64,000 bases of DNA from Echinarachnius parma (GCA_037951105.1 JBAMJV010007134.1:62001-126000), one strand, 5' to 3'. Positions 1 to 12,957 are shown, numbered from the stretch's first letter. Numbers and translations are program-made. Notes: generated by a model from the letters alone, not told the origin.

Positions 1-995
1 TATTGATTTGTCTACCTGTATCTTTTTGTTGCAAAACAAAATTTGAGTCAATTGAGTGCCTTTTCAATGCCTTTTTAAAAATCCCCTTTTTATGATAGAA
101 AATTATATTCCATTTTTACTCTTGCATATTAAGTAATTTCTTTCTCCTTACATTTACATGTTCTCCACATTACCCCAAATGTTCAACAGAGGATTAAATT
201 CAACCTTGTGTTATAGAATTGTGTCAAATTACATCATTGAGTATTTTCATGAACTTAATTTAAACCACAGACTAAATTTGATAATACTGAACATGTGTTA
301 AATTTAAGCCAGGGGCTACTAAAATAACCTGGGGTTAAATTAAACCATATTTGGGCCTTTGGCTTTAATTTATAAACAAGGCACCAGGAGTTGTATCCCA
401 TCTGGTGCTCAGCGGACCGAGGCCATCAATCACATGGGGGTACAGAAGGTCACTCTGTCTACATTAGTACAAACATGTGCAAACACTGCTATCAATGCTA
501 TGTATCAACAACTTACACAGTAATGTATACATACACATCTACAGTATAGTCAATTAGCCATACTGTGCAACAGTGCAAGTGTGAATCTATGACCAACAGG
601 CAACAACAAATATTTAATATTCATTGAAATTGAAAACAACTCTTTCTGACAAGCTGAATCTCATTTTGGTTACAATGTTGGTAGCGCAAGAAGACCACAA
701 GTACTCTCGCTTCTCCTAAACTTACACATGTGTACGCATAATTGTTTGCAAAGGTAGTAATAATACATGATGGTTACCGTCACCACAGATCTTTATTTCA
801 CTGACTGCAAAAGCAAATCTGGTATGCTAATGGGATACATGTTTGTTCCTTAATTAACTATCCTCCTACATGTAGCTTCTAGAATTTTTCGGGCAAATTC
901 GATTCCAGCTCTGGAGGGAAAAAAAATGCCTTTCACAGGGCAAGGTCTCCTCTTTAGACACAATAGAAACTCGATCTGTTTATCATGTTTTTAAT
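1..995. other. No feature identified
   Basis: AT-rich DNA with no exon, tandem repeat or inverted repeat that I can support. Confidence 0.4.
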
Positions 996-1412
996 TTAAA
1001 GGGATCTAGTAACTTTGTTGACATGTGCAAATAGAGATGAATGGTTGAATGATACAATGTATATTGTTGTTATCTGATATGTCCACTGGGTATTGTGTGA
1101 AAATTTCAAGTTACAAAAATGGACGTTACATGTAATATGACGGAGTACCTAAAGCAAAAATGCAAAGTGATATTCACTAACTCATTGCACTGACTTTGTA
1201 CACGGTTTCGACTATCCAGTGGATAGTTTAACATCTGAACACTTCAATTGTAAATATTGGTTTAACGAAAGGGAAATTTGAAAAACCGAAACCTGTGCCA
1301 TGCTTCTTTTGTTATTTAATATGAACACAACAAGATGTGAGGGAACCGCTACAATTCCAATTAGATTTTGAGGATTTGGACAATGTTACTAATGTATGTA
1401 GATCCCTTTAAA
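996..1412. mobile_element. Interspersed TIR element, family T1 (TTAAAGGGATCTAGTAAC)
   Basis: It begins TTAAAGGGATCTAGTAAC and ends GTTACT...GATCCCTTTAA, about 415 bp, non-coding. Other copies are at 17261-17636, 18841-19221 (reverse) and partially at 11100-11390. It is probably a MITE. Confidence 0.7.
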
Positions 1413-1573
1413 CCATTCCTGTAAAACAAACTAAAGATTAATCTTTAGACTTTAGAGGGTCTTATTATACTGTAGTCATTTTGAGATTTCATGTGTCTAG
1501 TTCACCAGTGTACAACTTGACACTATAGTACCGGAGTATAAATTATCCCAGACCCAGACATGCAAGTAGCATG

Positions 1574-1974
1574 TACCGTATTTGCCGGTGTATAAACCGC
1601 ACCGGTATATTAACCGCACCCCCAACTTTTGGTTGTTATTGAAGGGGAAAAAAACAATTTCTATATAAAATTATGATAAAACTGTGCTTCAAATTATTGC
1701 AACATAATCAAACTATCATGCTTTCCCCCCTAACTTTTGTAAACTTTTAGTACACCTAGAACAACACAAATCACATACTTGTTACTGATTGGAGCACAAT
1801 TCATAACAGAAAAGCAATATCAAGCTTTTTACTTTACATCAACTGATATTACAGTCATGTGGTATTTTCAAGAAATATGTTTGTTTTTTTATCTCTGTGT
1901 ATAAACCGCTCCCCCCTTTTTGCGAGTTCTTCTTTGTGGAAAAACGTGCGGTTAATACACCAGCAAATACGGTA
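1574..1974. mobile_element. TIR element ending TACCGTATTTGC, about 400 bp
   Basis: The left end TACCGTATTTGCCGGTGTAT and the right end ATACACCAGCAAATACGGTA are inverted repeats, with further pairing (ATAAACCGC and GCGGTTAAT). TA lies at both ends, as in Tc1/mariner/pogo-type insertions. No transposase frame is present. Confidence 0.75.
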
Positions 1975-3492
1975 GGCGAGTACACACATGAATGTACATT
2001 GTATACAGTCATGTAGATCTCAAGTAAGTTTTCTAAATACCACTTTAAAAAGAAACGGCAAGTTATTACTGTAGTTTTTTTCTCAGACATGTAATACAAA
2101 TTCAGAGTAATTTAAGTTCATGAATAACTATGATTTGTAATAAGCTTAATAAGCTTGGTATGCTCACATCATTGCTCTGCCATTCCCATGCCAACAAACA
2201 TGGTAAAGTGGTAAACATATCCAAAGAACAATAGGAAAATGTCAAGCAGCATTAATTTGTCCAAGATAATTAGATTCTGGTATATAAAATTCATTCTCTG
2301 TAGACCCCAGCCCATGTAATTCAGAGACCCGTTCTAAACGGGTTAAATTGTTCATTACACCAGCCACGCTCATGTGCCGTGTTAGACACTTGCATATCAT
2401 AATCAAGCGTGCAGCAAGAATAAATCAGGAACTCACTCTTAGCTAGTCACGTTCATGTGCAATGTTTATGTCATAAAGTAGAAATGGTATGCAGGCTGAT
2501 AAGTGACTGACTACAGACGACGGATGAGGCCATTCTAATTTAGATGCAAGCCCATCAACTAAGTACTCCAATGAGCACACCTACAGTGCATGTGCAAGAA
2601 TGTCAAGAGACTTGTGCCAGTGCTTTACAGAGCCTATCCAAATGAGCAGAGTTGAAATAACAGAAAAGTTTTAAGAATTCAATACACCAGCACAACAATG
2701 TTTTCTTATGCTGCTCATGACATTAAAATAACATTGGTGAAGCCCATGTGATGTGCTAATGTCATAAATTGGATATATGAGTCAGGTGTGTATGTATGAG
2801 TATATGAGTTAACTGCACAGCTGCAAAGGCTATTCTTAGTATAAAACATTTATGCTTTTGAAATAACTAATTCAACAAGCAAACATTCATTGCATATTAT
2901 TGTACACATGTGCATGTAAAGAGGTATGTGCCATCACATTCCGTTTCTATCCAAATGAAAGGGGAAAGCAGTGGCATAGCTATGGGGGCAGATGCCAGAT
3001 GGGCACGGGGGGTTCTGTGCCCCCCAATAAATTTGTAAAAAACAATACAAAACATGAGGGGAACATTTTAGAAAAAAGAAATATGTAAGGTGTGGCCCTA
3101 ATCAGTCTGACCACACGCTACGCCACTGGAATAAATTAACATCAAGAATGTCTAAAAGAAAATCAATAGACTGCAATGAGTTTGTTTAATATTAAAGATT
3201 ATCTTACAAAAAATCCTTCCAATTGATACACATACATGTACAGTAAGCAACAGTGAAATGAACATGGTATATCATAATTTGGACTAAAAAGAGGTAACCG
3301 ATCTACACATGATGAGACCAGGCTGACAATATGTAATTGCAGGCTTCATTATTCAACTGGCAACCATTGTCGTAGACTTTTTACTGTTGTTTTAAATCTA
3401 AAGTTACTTATTTGTATAAAGATAAAGACAAGATTTGACTTGCCCGAACAGGCAAATAGAAAGAAAAAAATTTAGTGTGGAGGCTTGCATAC
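1975..3492. other. Unassigned DNA downstream of the MGN exon
   Basis: This would be intron 1 of the MGN gene. At 2968-3128 there is a repeat-like stretch with ends related to GTGGCATAGCTATGGGGG and CTACGCCACTGG, a common interspersed-repeat style. There is no further AMPK exon. Confidence 0.4.
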
Positions 3493-3666
3493 CAGAGAAC
3501 CAGTTGGCAAGTCAAAGCTGTCGTCCAATGAAGCCTGGTGGATGATGGGTACCTTGCCGCCAGACTTGAAATCAAAACTGCTAGAATCCTTGGTCGGTGA
3601 GAGGGGCGCACCATCCTTACCCTCCCGCTTCGCTCCCGCGTTGCCCATGTTGTTTTACGATTCAAC
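3493..3666 (-). CDS. First coding exon of an AMPK-beta-like gene (N-terminal 52 residues)
   Basis: The minus-strand acceptor TTAATTTGCAG precedes a short 5' UTR with an in-frame stop and then ATG at 3648. It encodes MGNAGAKREGKDGAPLSPTK, then DSSSFDFKSGGKVPIIHQ and ASLDDSFDLPTGSL, ending exactly at donor CTG|GTATGC in phase 0. MGN at the start is the N-myristoylation pattern of AMPK beta subunits, and the Lys/Arg/Ser-rich stretch with SPTKDSSSF and an acidic DD motif fits that region. The assignment rests on this short piece only. The remaining exons would lie beyond the left edge. Other myristoylated MGN proteins are possible. The giant gene on the same strand upstream carries an AMPK-beta-type CBM48. 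Confidence 0.5.
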
Positions 3667-3947
3667 CTGCAAATTAACATTTTAGTCAATATTTTAGTGG
3701 TGGCGTTTTTCATCGGAATGTCAGGTATGAATATCTGTACATGTTTATAGAGACCACAAATTATACATATCCATTTGGAGGCATAAGTTATAGATAGATT
3801 TGACTGTGGCGACTTGACCTCTTGTCTTGCATCGTGTACCAAAAATATCAATTGTTTGCATACAAAATTATCATTTTAGTAATTTCATGGTACTGTACAT
3901 GTATATGAAATCATGAGAACAAGAAAACAATTGGTGGGGTTTTGCTA

Positions 3948-4090
3948 CCTGTGGGTATGAGGCTACAAGAGTGGTTGGCCTGCAGTGAGGCACCTCCATT
4001 CACCAATATACAGGTACAATGTAAGTTGAGAAGATGATGGGTTATTCTATTGACCAATCACCATCTCCAGTTAAGTGTTGTTACATGCCT
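3948..4090 (-). repeat. Decayed tandem copy of the 4.2-kb candidate exon
   Basis: It shares the donor region (CCCACAG|GTAGCAAAA) and the NGGASLQANHSCSLIPT-like end with 4200-4344, but stops interrupt the rest. The unit of duplication is about 245 bp, including adjacent sequence GAAAAACAAGAAAACAATTG. Confidence 0.6.
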
Positions 4091-4199
4091 ATAGGAACTT
4101 ATTGTATGCATGCAAGATAATAATTGTTGTCGTATCATAGTACATGTAGATGATACCATGAAAAACAAGAAAACAATTGCTTTTAGACGATTTTGCTAC

Positions 4200-4344
4200 C
4201 TGTGGGTATGAGGGTACAAGAGTGGTTGGCCCTCGGTGAGGCACCTCCTGTCTTCCAGTCACAGGTGGGTTGAGTAGGTACGGTGACCACTGGCCACCTC
4301 CGGTCAAGCGTTGTGCTACAATGCGCCGTCGTGGTGACTGTCAG
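4200..4344 (-). other. Candidate exon upstream of the MGN exon, open but unassigned
   Basis: GC-rich relative to its surroundings. Acceptor TTGGTACAG and donor CCCACAG|GTAGCA bound 145 nt that are open in one frame (LTVTTTAHCSTTLDRRWPVV, then TVPTQPTCDWKTGGASPR and ANHSCTLIPT). The last part looks a little like the start of a kelch repeat, but that is weak. Joining it to the 3666 acceptor would give a stop, so if used it could be a 5' UTR exon of the MGN gene. A decayed copy follows at 3948-4090. Confidence 0.3.
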
Positions 4345-5459
4345 CTGTACCAAAGGCAAGAAGAAAAGAAAAAGTTAGCACAAGAGGCCTAACAAACTTT
4401 TTCCTTGTGGCCTAGTGGGGCAAGACAATATATTTATACAAAATGGATGCCCAATTAAGATTTGGGATTATTCATATTTTGATTGTTAGTGGCTCCACAC
4501 TAGCTGGCCAGTGCTTATTTAGAGCCCAGGCTATAACACATACACATGTACATGTACAACTGTGAGTAGGGATCATGGCTTGTATTAGCTGCCACATTTT
4601 GGTTTGTGGCCAACAAAAGCTGAGATTAATTTACCAGCCTGCTCAAATTGGGTAGTGCTCAGTAAAATAAATAATTTTGAGCCATGTTATTTAATTGAAT
4701 CATGTATACACAAAAATATGCATAATCTTAATAATTGAACAAAGTACATATTTATGATGCAACCAATCAAAATTCAGTACGTGATAGTATGCGGTGTACC
4801 TGTCCTGGATATATCATGAACATGAAGTCTTGTTATTGTATCATTTTTAATATCAGTATCTTGTAGTAAATCATGTGTAGGCAGGTTTTATGGGGTGAAA
4901 GTATGCACAGTGTACATCAACTCATTTGAATTTAATTTAATTCAAACTCATGACCTCAAAAAGGATATTTCAGTGGCAATGAAGGGCAACTACAATATAT
5001 ACATGTAGATGTTCAAACTAACAATGGCAGGATGCAAAAATAATATATTTTTAAGCCTCATCCATGACAGCAGTTCCAGTCGACAAAGGGAGTGCAATTT
5101 TAAATAGTAATCTATCAGCTTGTAAATGTTTGGGGCCAGACAAAATATGAGAGAAAATTCATTCACTTGCTTGAAAGAGTCATTGGCAAAAAACAAGACA
5201 TGACCATAAATTGTATTGGGGCCATTCTTAGTTACGTGTGTGACCTAAAATATGAACAATTTCAATGTAAAACATATCTCATGAAACTTTGGACATTGAT
5301 TTTTCCAAATATGGAACAAAACAAGCGGAATAAAAAACTTGATTTTTTAATTTTTATTAAAGGCTCACTTTACAAAGAATGGCACATTGACAGTATACAT
5401 GATACAGATGTAAAATGCACTTGTTTGCTATCAATTGTATTGTGATTTACAAACAAGCT

Positions 5460-7515
5460 GAAGCCTAGCAGGTTTCCAGGTGCTTGTTATTGCTTGCCAC
5501 AAGTAGCTACTAACAAACACTACTGCCTCTACCCTGGACCACTGGAAGGATTGCAGAAGAAATGGAGCCCTCATCAATTAGCATAAAAGTCAGGAACATA
5601 ATTGCACCCTGCAAGAAACTGATGCAACTATTTCCACTGTCTCGATAGAAAAATACAGTCAACTCCGCGTAAGTCGATCTTGATGGGACCGTGTGAAACA
5701 CGTCGACTTAGGCGATATTCGACTTGCGCGTAAATCGAAGATAATTCGACTTACAGTTACGTGTAAGTTGTACATAGACATCCCCGCCCCCGGCCCCTAC
5801 CCTATAGCTCAGGGACCGCGCGCAGGTAGCGGCCGACGGGATGTCAGTTATCGTTGCAGGTATCAGAAGAAAAAAAACTTTCACGTATACAGAACTCGAC
5901 TTCACACTCCTACTTGGACAAATATATGAGAATATACAAAATCATACTCGTTCAGTGATTAATTTTATTGTAGACATAAATAATCTTCGCTTACATGGTA
6001 CTTGTTATTATGTAAATTGCGTGGATCTATGCTTCTTTGAATTCTCCAGCCACACGCTACTATGCGCACTATACTACTGTAGTATACTGCATGTGCACGT
6101 ACGTACGTGGTACGTGTACGTATGTCTCCGTGACATTTATTATGCATTGAAGGACGGTACCGTACCTACGGTGTACATATATGGGGAGGGGGGGAAAGGG
6201 AGAGCAAGAGAGATAGAGAGAGATGCGATAAGAATTAGAACAGAGGAGCTTCAGATCAGTGCGTTGGCGCTGGCATGCAGTGCGTTGTAAACAAAAAATG
6301 CGGTGTGACCGTAATCGGTAACACAATGCGGTTTAGTTCGAGCAAGGAGTAAAAATAACTTCTTCGACTTACACGATGCAAATTTCATGTTTTGCTGTGA
6401 AAGTGTGCCCGGAATTTGATCGACTTAGGCGATAATTCGACTTACAAAAATCGACTTATGCAGAGGAATAACACACACAAGTGTATGACGATAAATCGGG
6501 ACTTTTTATAATCATCGACTTACGCGATTATTCGATATATGCGACTTCGACTTACGCGGAGTTGACTGTACATGGCATGCAGAGAACACTTATATAACAA
6601 GCCAGCTAGCAGGTCCCCATGTACTCATTGCTTGCCACAAGTGGCTACTAACAAACACTACTGGCACTATCCTGGACCACTGGGAGGATTGCCGAAGAAA
6701 TGGAGCCATCATCAATTAGCATAAAAGTCAGGAACATATTGCACCCTGCATGAAACTATTTCTATGGTCTTGATAGATGTATGATAAATGCATGGCATGC
6801 AAAGTAGAATGTGACAAGCCAGGTGGCAGGTCCCCATGTGCTTGTTAATGCTCTATTATTAGATGCCCCATGGCCCCATACTATGCGGATTATGCACATT
6901 TCTTTACTAAAAAACATGAACTACAGACATTTAGCTTTGAAATGATACCAAATTTGTTAATGCTAAAATGAAGATGAAATTCCACCATCAAAATCTAACC
7001 CTCAGTTAGTAAATGCACACAGGTCTACCATGGATTATGGAGTTACAGTGCAATAAAGTAGTCAGCATACTGTTAATCGTAATGCAAATTACTGTGGAAA
7101 TGCCCATAAAAGATGATAAATGCACACCATTGCTTCCCAGTGTCTACTAACAAGCACTTAATCTGCCTTTACCCTGGACCACCGAAAGGGATACACAACA
7201 GCAACACAGTGCTCATCTATCAGGAACATATATATTTGAACACCTACATGTACACGTACAAGTACAGTGTGAGACATACACAATCAATTATATTTTAATA
7301 CTGTACATGTACATTAAAAACAGACTTGCATGCTCAGTAGTAATGACTAATGTGATTCAAAGCAAGCTATGGGTTCCAAGGTGCTCGTTTGTTATTGCTT
7401 GCCACAAGTGACTACTAACAAGCACGAGTGGCTCTCCCATGGGCCACAGTCTGCAGTGCTCATTTATATCGGGAACATGTACATATTGCATCATTCTGGG
7501 ATCCACACTAATTTG
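5460..7515. repeat. Four diverged copies of a roughly 190-bp repeat
   Basis: Copies at about 5465-5645, 6600-6775, 7115-7230 and 7365-7510 share GCTTGCCACAAGTGGCTACT, ACAAACACTACTG, CCTGGACCACTGG and TCAGGAACATA. No frame is conserved between copies, so they are not treated as coding. A TIR element is inserted between the first and second. Confidence 0.65.
5654..6570. mobile_element. Non-autonomous Tigger/pogo-like TIR element, 917 bp
   Basis: Ends TACAGTCAACTCCGCGTAAG and its complement CTTACGCGGAGTTGACTGTA are a perfect terminal inverted repeat with TA at each edge. CGACTTA motifs recur internally. The CAGT...GTAAGTCGA-type end resembles Tigger/pogo termini. Open frames inside are short and unrelated to transposase. 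Confidence 0.8.
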
Positions 7516-7551
7516 CATTGCTAGTGGCCTGGTCGGACTGGTCAATCAAGT

Positions 7552-7630
7552 TAGATAGATAGATAGATAGATAGTTTATTTCAAAAATCATGATTCGCGC
7601 CATAGCCGAATTGTACATGATAAAAATACA
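7552..7630 (-). mobile_element. LINE/SINE-like 3' tail with GATA repeat
   Basis: On the minus strand the sequence runs CGGCTATGGCGCGAATCATG, then TTTTTGAAATAAACTATC and a (TATC)n tail, the style of a retroelement 3' end with microsatellite tail. Confidence 0.5.
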
Positions 7631-7859
7631 TTTAAAAACATCAAAATGGACAAAGTGCATCTTTTACAAAAGCAGTTGCTAACTAGCGACTGCTTGGTAA
7701 AAATACATACCAGTATACAATATATATGTGTACATCCTAGATCAATTTCTAGTGGGTCCAAATCATTTAAAGATTTGATGGCTCAGTCTAAAGTACATGT
7801 ACTCAAAAACTTATTCATCAAAAATGTGATCATAGAATTAGAAGAGGCTTGACTTGGAA

Positions 7860-8109
7860 GGATATACATTTTATCATTTCATGTATGGCATTCTTGATTT
7901 TTTCTGTATTTTGTATATAATTCCAATATTTATTTAATGCATATTTTATAAGGGCTAGACCAACTAGCATTTTGTGCTATTACTAGTTCCTTTTTTACCA
8001 ATAAGTTTTAATTTTGTGGAATCTTTGTATTATATTGTCAATGTTTTTTGTTGTTGTTGTTTCAATTGGTAAATAAATTTCATTTCATTTCATTTCATTT
8101 CATTTCATT
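7860..8109 (+). mobile_element. Retroelement 3' end with (TTTCA)n tail
   Basis: A T-rich 3' region ends TTGGTAAATAAATTTCATTTC followed by repeated ATTTC units, typical of LINE-type tails. No reverse transcriptase frame remains. Confidence 0.5.
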
Positions 8110-10519
8110 GTCAGTGTGACAATATAGTTGCCACTAAAATACATACTATACAAGTATGACTTCATGTTTGCAAGCCAGTGAAAGTGTTGAGCTCTGCTTT
8201 ATTCCTACATGTACATGTATCGCCCCCGAAATTCCAAAAAGAGCCCCCGCAAATCATAACAGACCCCCAATATTTGCAAAGAGTTCAATGCAAATAAAAT
8301 TTAAGGGTGTGATTTTCATGCAGGCAAGCTTGGAAAGTAGCCCCCGAAATATAAATTTATTTTTTCCCTGGAAAATTATTTCCAGTCTCAATCAATGAAT
8401 TCAGATGGAGTGAACAAAAAACAGATGCCTCAAAATGAACACAGTGTATCCATGGCACATGAACACATCATTTGCAGAGATTCCGTGTGCATAATGAATT
8501 ACAAGTCGCGCACACGTTTGATTAATGGCAAATGGCAAATCTAATTTATCAAATTTATACGAGACAAACAAGTCTTGGGCTATCGCTGAATACAACGTCT
8601 CGAGTCCAAATTCAACTATCATGAGAAGAATCTAGCATCAAACATACTGTTAGACCTACATGTAAATGTAGTCTATGAATAAAGACCTGCATGCACCAAA
8701 TGTTCCAGCAAGGCAGAAATATAAATGTACATGTAGACTGCTTGCTTGGAGTTGGAATGAAGTAAAATTTCAATGACTGTGCCTGGTATATACCATGTGA
8801 GTGTGATATGGTGTTTTAGTATTATTCTAGTGTTCAAGATGATCCAGTGAATATGATTTTGAATTTCTATCGCTTTAAAAAAAAAATTAATAATGGCCTC
8901 CAAGAAAAATCTAGTTCTTGATGTTGCAACAACCTTCTCTAGAATCTATACCATGACCATCTGAGAGAACAAGACTAGTATTGTTTACATCTAGATAGAC
9001 AATTTGTTTGTTATTATAACACACAGCATATTGTATGTACGCTATATATACTGTACCATGCTCACATGAGATGGCATGTACACTGTGCACTATGGTGCAA
9101 TATCATTTTCATGCTTTTTATTTACCAAAAATAGGGCTCAACACTAGCACTTGCTATATTGCCTGGGGCATGTAAAAATTGATATGGTAATGGGGCAAGT
9201 ACAATGTACAATTTCACAAATAGCCTAAAGATTTCTTCCTTTTTTTTCTTGTCTGACTTTTCAGTTTTCAACAATAATTTCATCAACTTATCATTGATTA
9301 TTGTCCCAAGATTTCCTCTTGAAATATCATATAATCATACAGAGTGATATTTTATACAGTACAATGTACTTGGCAAATTTTGTCATCATATAGCATCACA
9401 TATTTATGGAAAAGTAAGGACCAACTAATAATAGGATTCTCCTTTACATGTCAATGTACACATGTGCAACTCATCAGGCATTGGAAATAAATGTCAATGT
9501 GTCACAACTCCCAAGTCCGAGGCTTTACAACCAATCGTCCATGTTTTAGAATCTCAAGCAAGGTTTACGCCCGATTATTGATGTACTAGCACATCTGTCT
9601 TGTGCGGAAGTTATAAATCACACAACTCTTCCAACTAAAGCTGACCATTTCTGCCCCTTCAATAGCAAATATAGAGCGGTATTTTTGCAAGAATGCTACC
9701 CCTTTACTAAAGTTGATCATCTCTTTAGCTGTATTTACTACCCCATCCCCCTTTCTATTTACATGTAACAACAAATAATGTCCACAATTTTATTTTTAAC
9801 GGCTACTTTTTAAGCATGCTAGCATTTAACTTCGCACTCTGGAAAATTCTGTAAAATTAACTTTAATTAATACTTGAAACTTAGAAGGGGATCATTGATG
9901 ACTTTTAGGGGCTCTTTATAAACTTCTTTTAGATATTTCTGAGGCAAAATCAACCCAAACTCCCACATGTATGTTATACGCTGTCACTCCATAAACTTGA
10001 GGAATGTGCTATTCTCACACTGGGAGCCGCCTAACCTTACATCACAAACTTGCACCTGATGTGTGCATGTACCTCACCCAAACTGGAGGAGACATGCTAA
10101 GCAACCGACAGGTGCATTTTATTTCTGTTCAACTGGGTGGATTGGTGCTGGTTAATGAACACGCCTGTCAGTCGGTCAGTGGGGCCATTGAGCAATGCAA
10201 ACACTAAACATTGATAATCAGTTTGCATCATCTTCAAGACTTATCAAATGGTATCACAATGCTACAAATGAACTTTCTTGCCTTTTGGACCAGTCAGGGA
10301 AGAAAGAAAAAAAACTCTTGCTCGAAACCCGAGTGTGGTGGCCAAATAAAAATATGTAAAATTCTTTTTTTATTTGGTTGCCCATTCGGCTCAGTGGAAT
10401 ATAGCATCAATGAAATTTGGTGGCCTAAAGTTAAGATTTAGTTATATTTTTAGCATTGGATATCATGGATATATTTTGGGCCTTCAAATTTCCTCTATAA
10501 ATAAATTCAAAATAAAGTA
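8110..10519. other. Unassigned AT-rich DNA
   Basis: No supported gene, inverted repeat or tandem array. Short frames here have no splice context or recognisable composition. Confidence 0.4.
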
Positions 10520-10612
10520 AAACGTTGAACCCTGTCAATAGATGTACTGGGGGTGTTGCATAAAGAGTTACAATTAATTCTTCCTCACTGGTCCTGTCCG
10601 GCAAGTAAAATC
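10520..10612. repeat. Interspersed repeat copy shared with 12370-12455
   Basis: GTTGAACCCTGTCAATAGAT and CTTCCTCACTGGTCCTGTCC occur in both places. This copy additionally contains the TGCATAAAGAGTTAC motif of the family also seen at 25.5 kb. Confidence 0.65.
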
Positions 10613-11099
10613 AAGACTTGCAAATTTTGAGTCTGACATTTGACTTCCATGGCACAAAAGAAAGAAAAACATCACAAACTGTGCTAGATATTTTTGGCTA
10701 AGTTACCTACCCTTCAAGCACAATTTTGGTGGCCCAGGAAGAGTCTGGGTACTTTTCAAGCTCCCCTTGCATTCATATAACATTCTAAAGTTGGTTTTGC
10801 ATCGAACTCTATGCAAATTTATAGGGATCATCATCATTTATGATTATTTTATTTATTTTTTTTGGGGGGGGGGCTCTTTTGGGCAATTTGGGGGCTAAAT
10901 CGCCCAAAGCCCCCAGGCATCAGCCTGCCCGTCCCCCCTCGTGTGTTTTTTTTCCATGGTATGTATGTAGACATGTCCTTACCTTGAGATTCTAACTTCC
11001 AGGAACAGAGCTCTGAAGGCCAGCTGCTTTCCGTGCGATCACCACCCTGCCATTTCATGGAAGGAAGAAATACACTGTAAGTCAAAGAAACATAACTTA
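10613..11099. other. Unassigned DNA
   Basis: Contains a G-run at 10862-10871. No supported feature otherwise. Confidence 0.35.
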
Positions 11100-11390
11100 A
11101 AGGGATATACTAAGTCTTAACATTGTTGACATGTGCAAAAAGTGATGAATGTTTGATAAAAATGTGTATTGTTATTGACATGTCCACAGAGTAGTAGTAC
11201 TGTGGGAAAATTTCACGTTAAATGGATATCATGGCCAAGTAATGAGCGAAAATGCAAATTGATATTTGCTAACTCATTGCACTGACTTTGTTCACACAAC
11301 TTGTAACTTTCCAGTGGATAATTACAAATCTGAACACTTCAATCGTAAATATCTTTTTACCGAAAGGGAAATTTTAAATAACAAAACCTG
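11100..11390. mobile_element. Truncated T1-family element
   Basis: Matches the T1 element at 996-1412 over its first two thirds (AACATTGTTGACATGTGC, TGTCCACAGAGTA, TTTACCGAAAGGGAAATTT) and then diverges. Confidence 0.6.
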
Positions 11391-11599
11391 TTAAACCTGT
11401 AAGAACATATTTACATGTTACAAATAAGAGGTTTTCAAAGTAAAAAATTAAATTTAAAAATGCAACACTGACACTTTGGTGATGTGGATTTTAGCGAGCG
11501 TCACCCAAAAACTGTTTAGCTTGTTTGACGGAGTAGAAACGGGTTCATAAATAAACTAAGTAAAAGTAACTAGATGAAACAAATGTGCAAGACACATTT

Positions 11600-12150
11600 A
11601 TTACCACTTTCAAAGACAGTACATATTTTGTAAAGTGTCCAAATCCACGAAAATTACTTGGAGCTTCCTCGTTTCTCTTCTACCGTGTTGTTTAGCTTAA
11701 ATGGTAAGAGAAGAATAAAATAGGGTTTGATTTTTTCAAATGTCCCTTTAGTATGAAGATAATTATCATTGAAAATCATTATTTCTAAAGCGTTAATTAA
11801 CGCAATTGAAAAAAAGTACAATTGTTGTAGCTAATCGTGTCCGCATTGCAGCATGCGTGGGAACATTCCGGAGATTGAACTTTGAGCCGAGCGAGCAAAT
11901 TCCATGAATTCTGTACTACGTGTGTAAACATAGTCGGGTGCGAATATCTCAAACGGATCATTCATTACTGCGACAAAATGTATGGCAGACCATCAGTATT
12001 CGGTGATAAAATATGAACTCAATATTCGTTTTTTTCACTAGGTAAACAGTGTTCGTTTTCTTTCAAACTATCACAAATCTTTCAATTGTATTTTACAATG
12101 ATATTGATAAATGTAGGATTGAAGTCTCAAATGTCATTTTGTGCAATATC
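11600..12150. repeat. Interspersed repeat shared with 27330-27640
   Basis: Both loci share the order TTGTTTAGCTT/TTGTTTGGCTT, TTGATTTTTTCAAATGTC, TTTTTTCACTAGGTAAA and GATATTGRTA...TGAAGYCTCAAAT. It is non-coding. Confidence 0.55.
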
Positions 12151-12369
12151 TGACACTTTACAGGTATCACTTTAAACAGCTTGAATTGTAATGTAATTAC
12201 AACTAAAAATAACTTGGTTCTCTAACATAAAATCTACAAATTTTGTGAGAATCAGAAAATTATCCAAAGTGTACATTTCTTCAGCTTGCATTGAAAGTAA
12301 ACAGAATAGTCTTCAAATATTGTCTATGCAAATTTGCAGGCCTCTGCAAATACCCATTATTCTACACTG

Positions 12370-12455
12370 CAGGCAAAATGTTGAACCCTGTCAATAGATG
12401 TATTGGGGGTGTTGCAATTAATTCTTCCTCACTGGTCCTGTCCGGCAAGTAAAAT
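12370..12455. repeat. Interspersed repeat copy shared with 10520-10612
   Basis: Same GTTGAACCCTGTCAATAGAT to TGTCCGGCAAGTAAAAT sequence as the 10.5-kb copy, with a 14-base internal deletion. Confidence 0.65.
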
Positions 12456-12735
12456 TCACTGCAGGGCAGGGCAACACCCATGTCATAAATTTATTGGACA
12501 CTTTCAAATATAGCAGGTCTAAGTCGGATAAGATGAAAAATGAAAGGTATCATTAAAAATAGGAAAAGCTGCTGAGAACTGCTCACCCAATATAAAACAA
12601 GAGCCAATTATAGCGCAAGTTAAAATGAACTTAATGATGCCTGAACTTTTGACCCTAGCAGGATCTTTTTTTAAGGCAAATGGCAAGTAACACAACTAAA
12701 CATGCTACTACAGTCAAACCTGTGTATATAATGCA

Positions 12736-12957
12736 TACCGTAGAACACCATCGTCAAGCACCCCCCAAGCACCTATATGCATCTTGCTTTTAAAGAGCGC
12801 CCGCTCTCTGTCCAAACGGGAAACTTTAATCATGAATGCAAATAATGGCGAGGAATATTCATGAGGATAATAATGGAGGTGAATCTCATGGAAACGTCTT
12901 TAAAAGCAAGATGCGTATAGGTGCTTGGGGGGTGCTTGACGATGGTGTTCTACGGTA
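12736..12957. mobile_element. Long-armed inverted-repeat element, 222 bp
   Basis: The arms TACCGTAGAACACCATCGTC to CTTGCTTTTAAAG and the complementary right arm ending GACGATGGTGTTCTACGGTA pair over about 60 bases each. Such an RNA or single strand would form a long hairpin. Confidence 0.85.

Noticed and set aside
2900..3088. A small plus-strand frame
   Set aside because: It overlaps an interspersed-repeat-like stretch with GTGGCATAGC and GCTACGCCAC ends and lies in the presumed intron of the MGN gene.
5841..6290. A 149-codon plus-strand frame
   Set aside because: It lies wholly inside a non-autonomous TIR element, is overlapped by frames on the other strand and has no recognisable domain.
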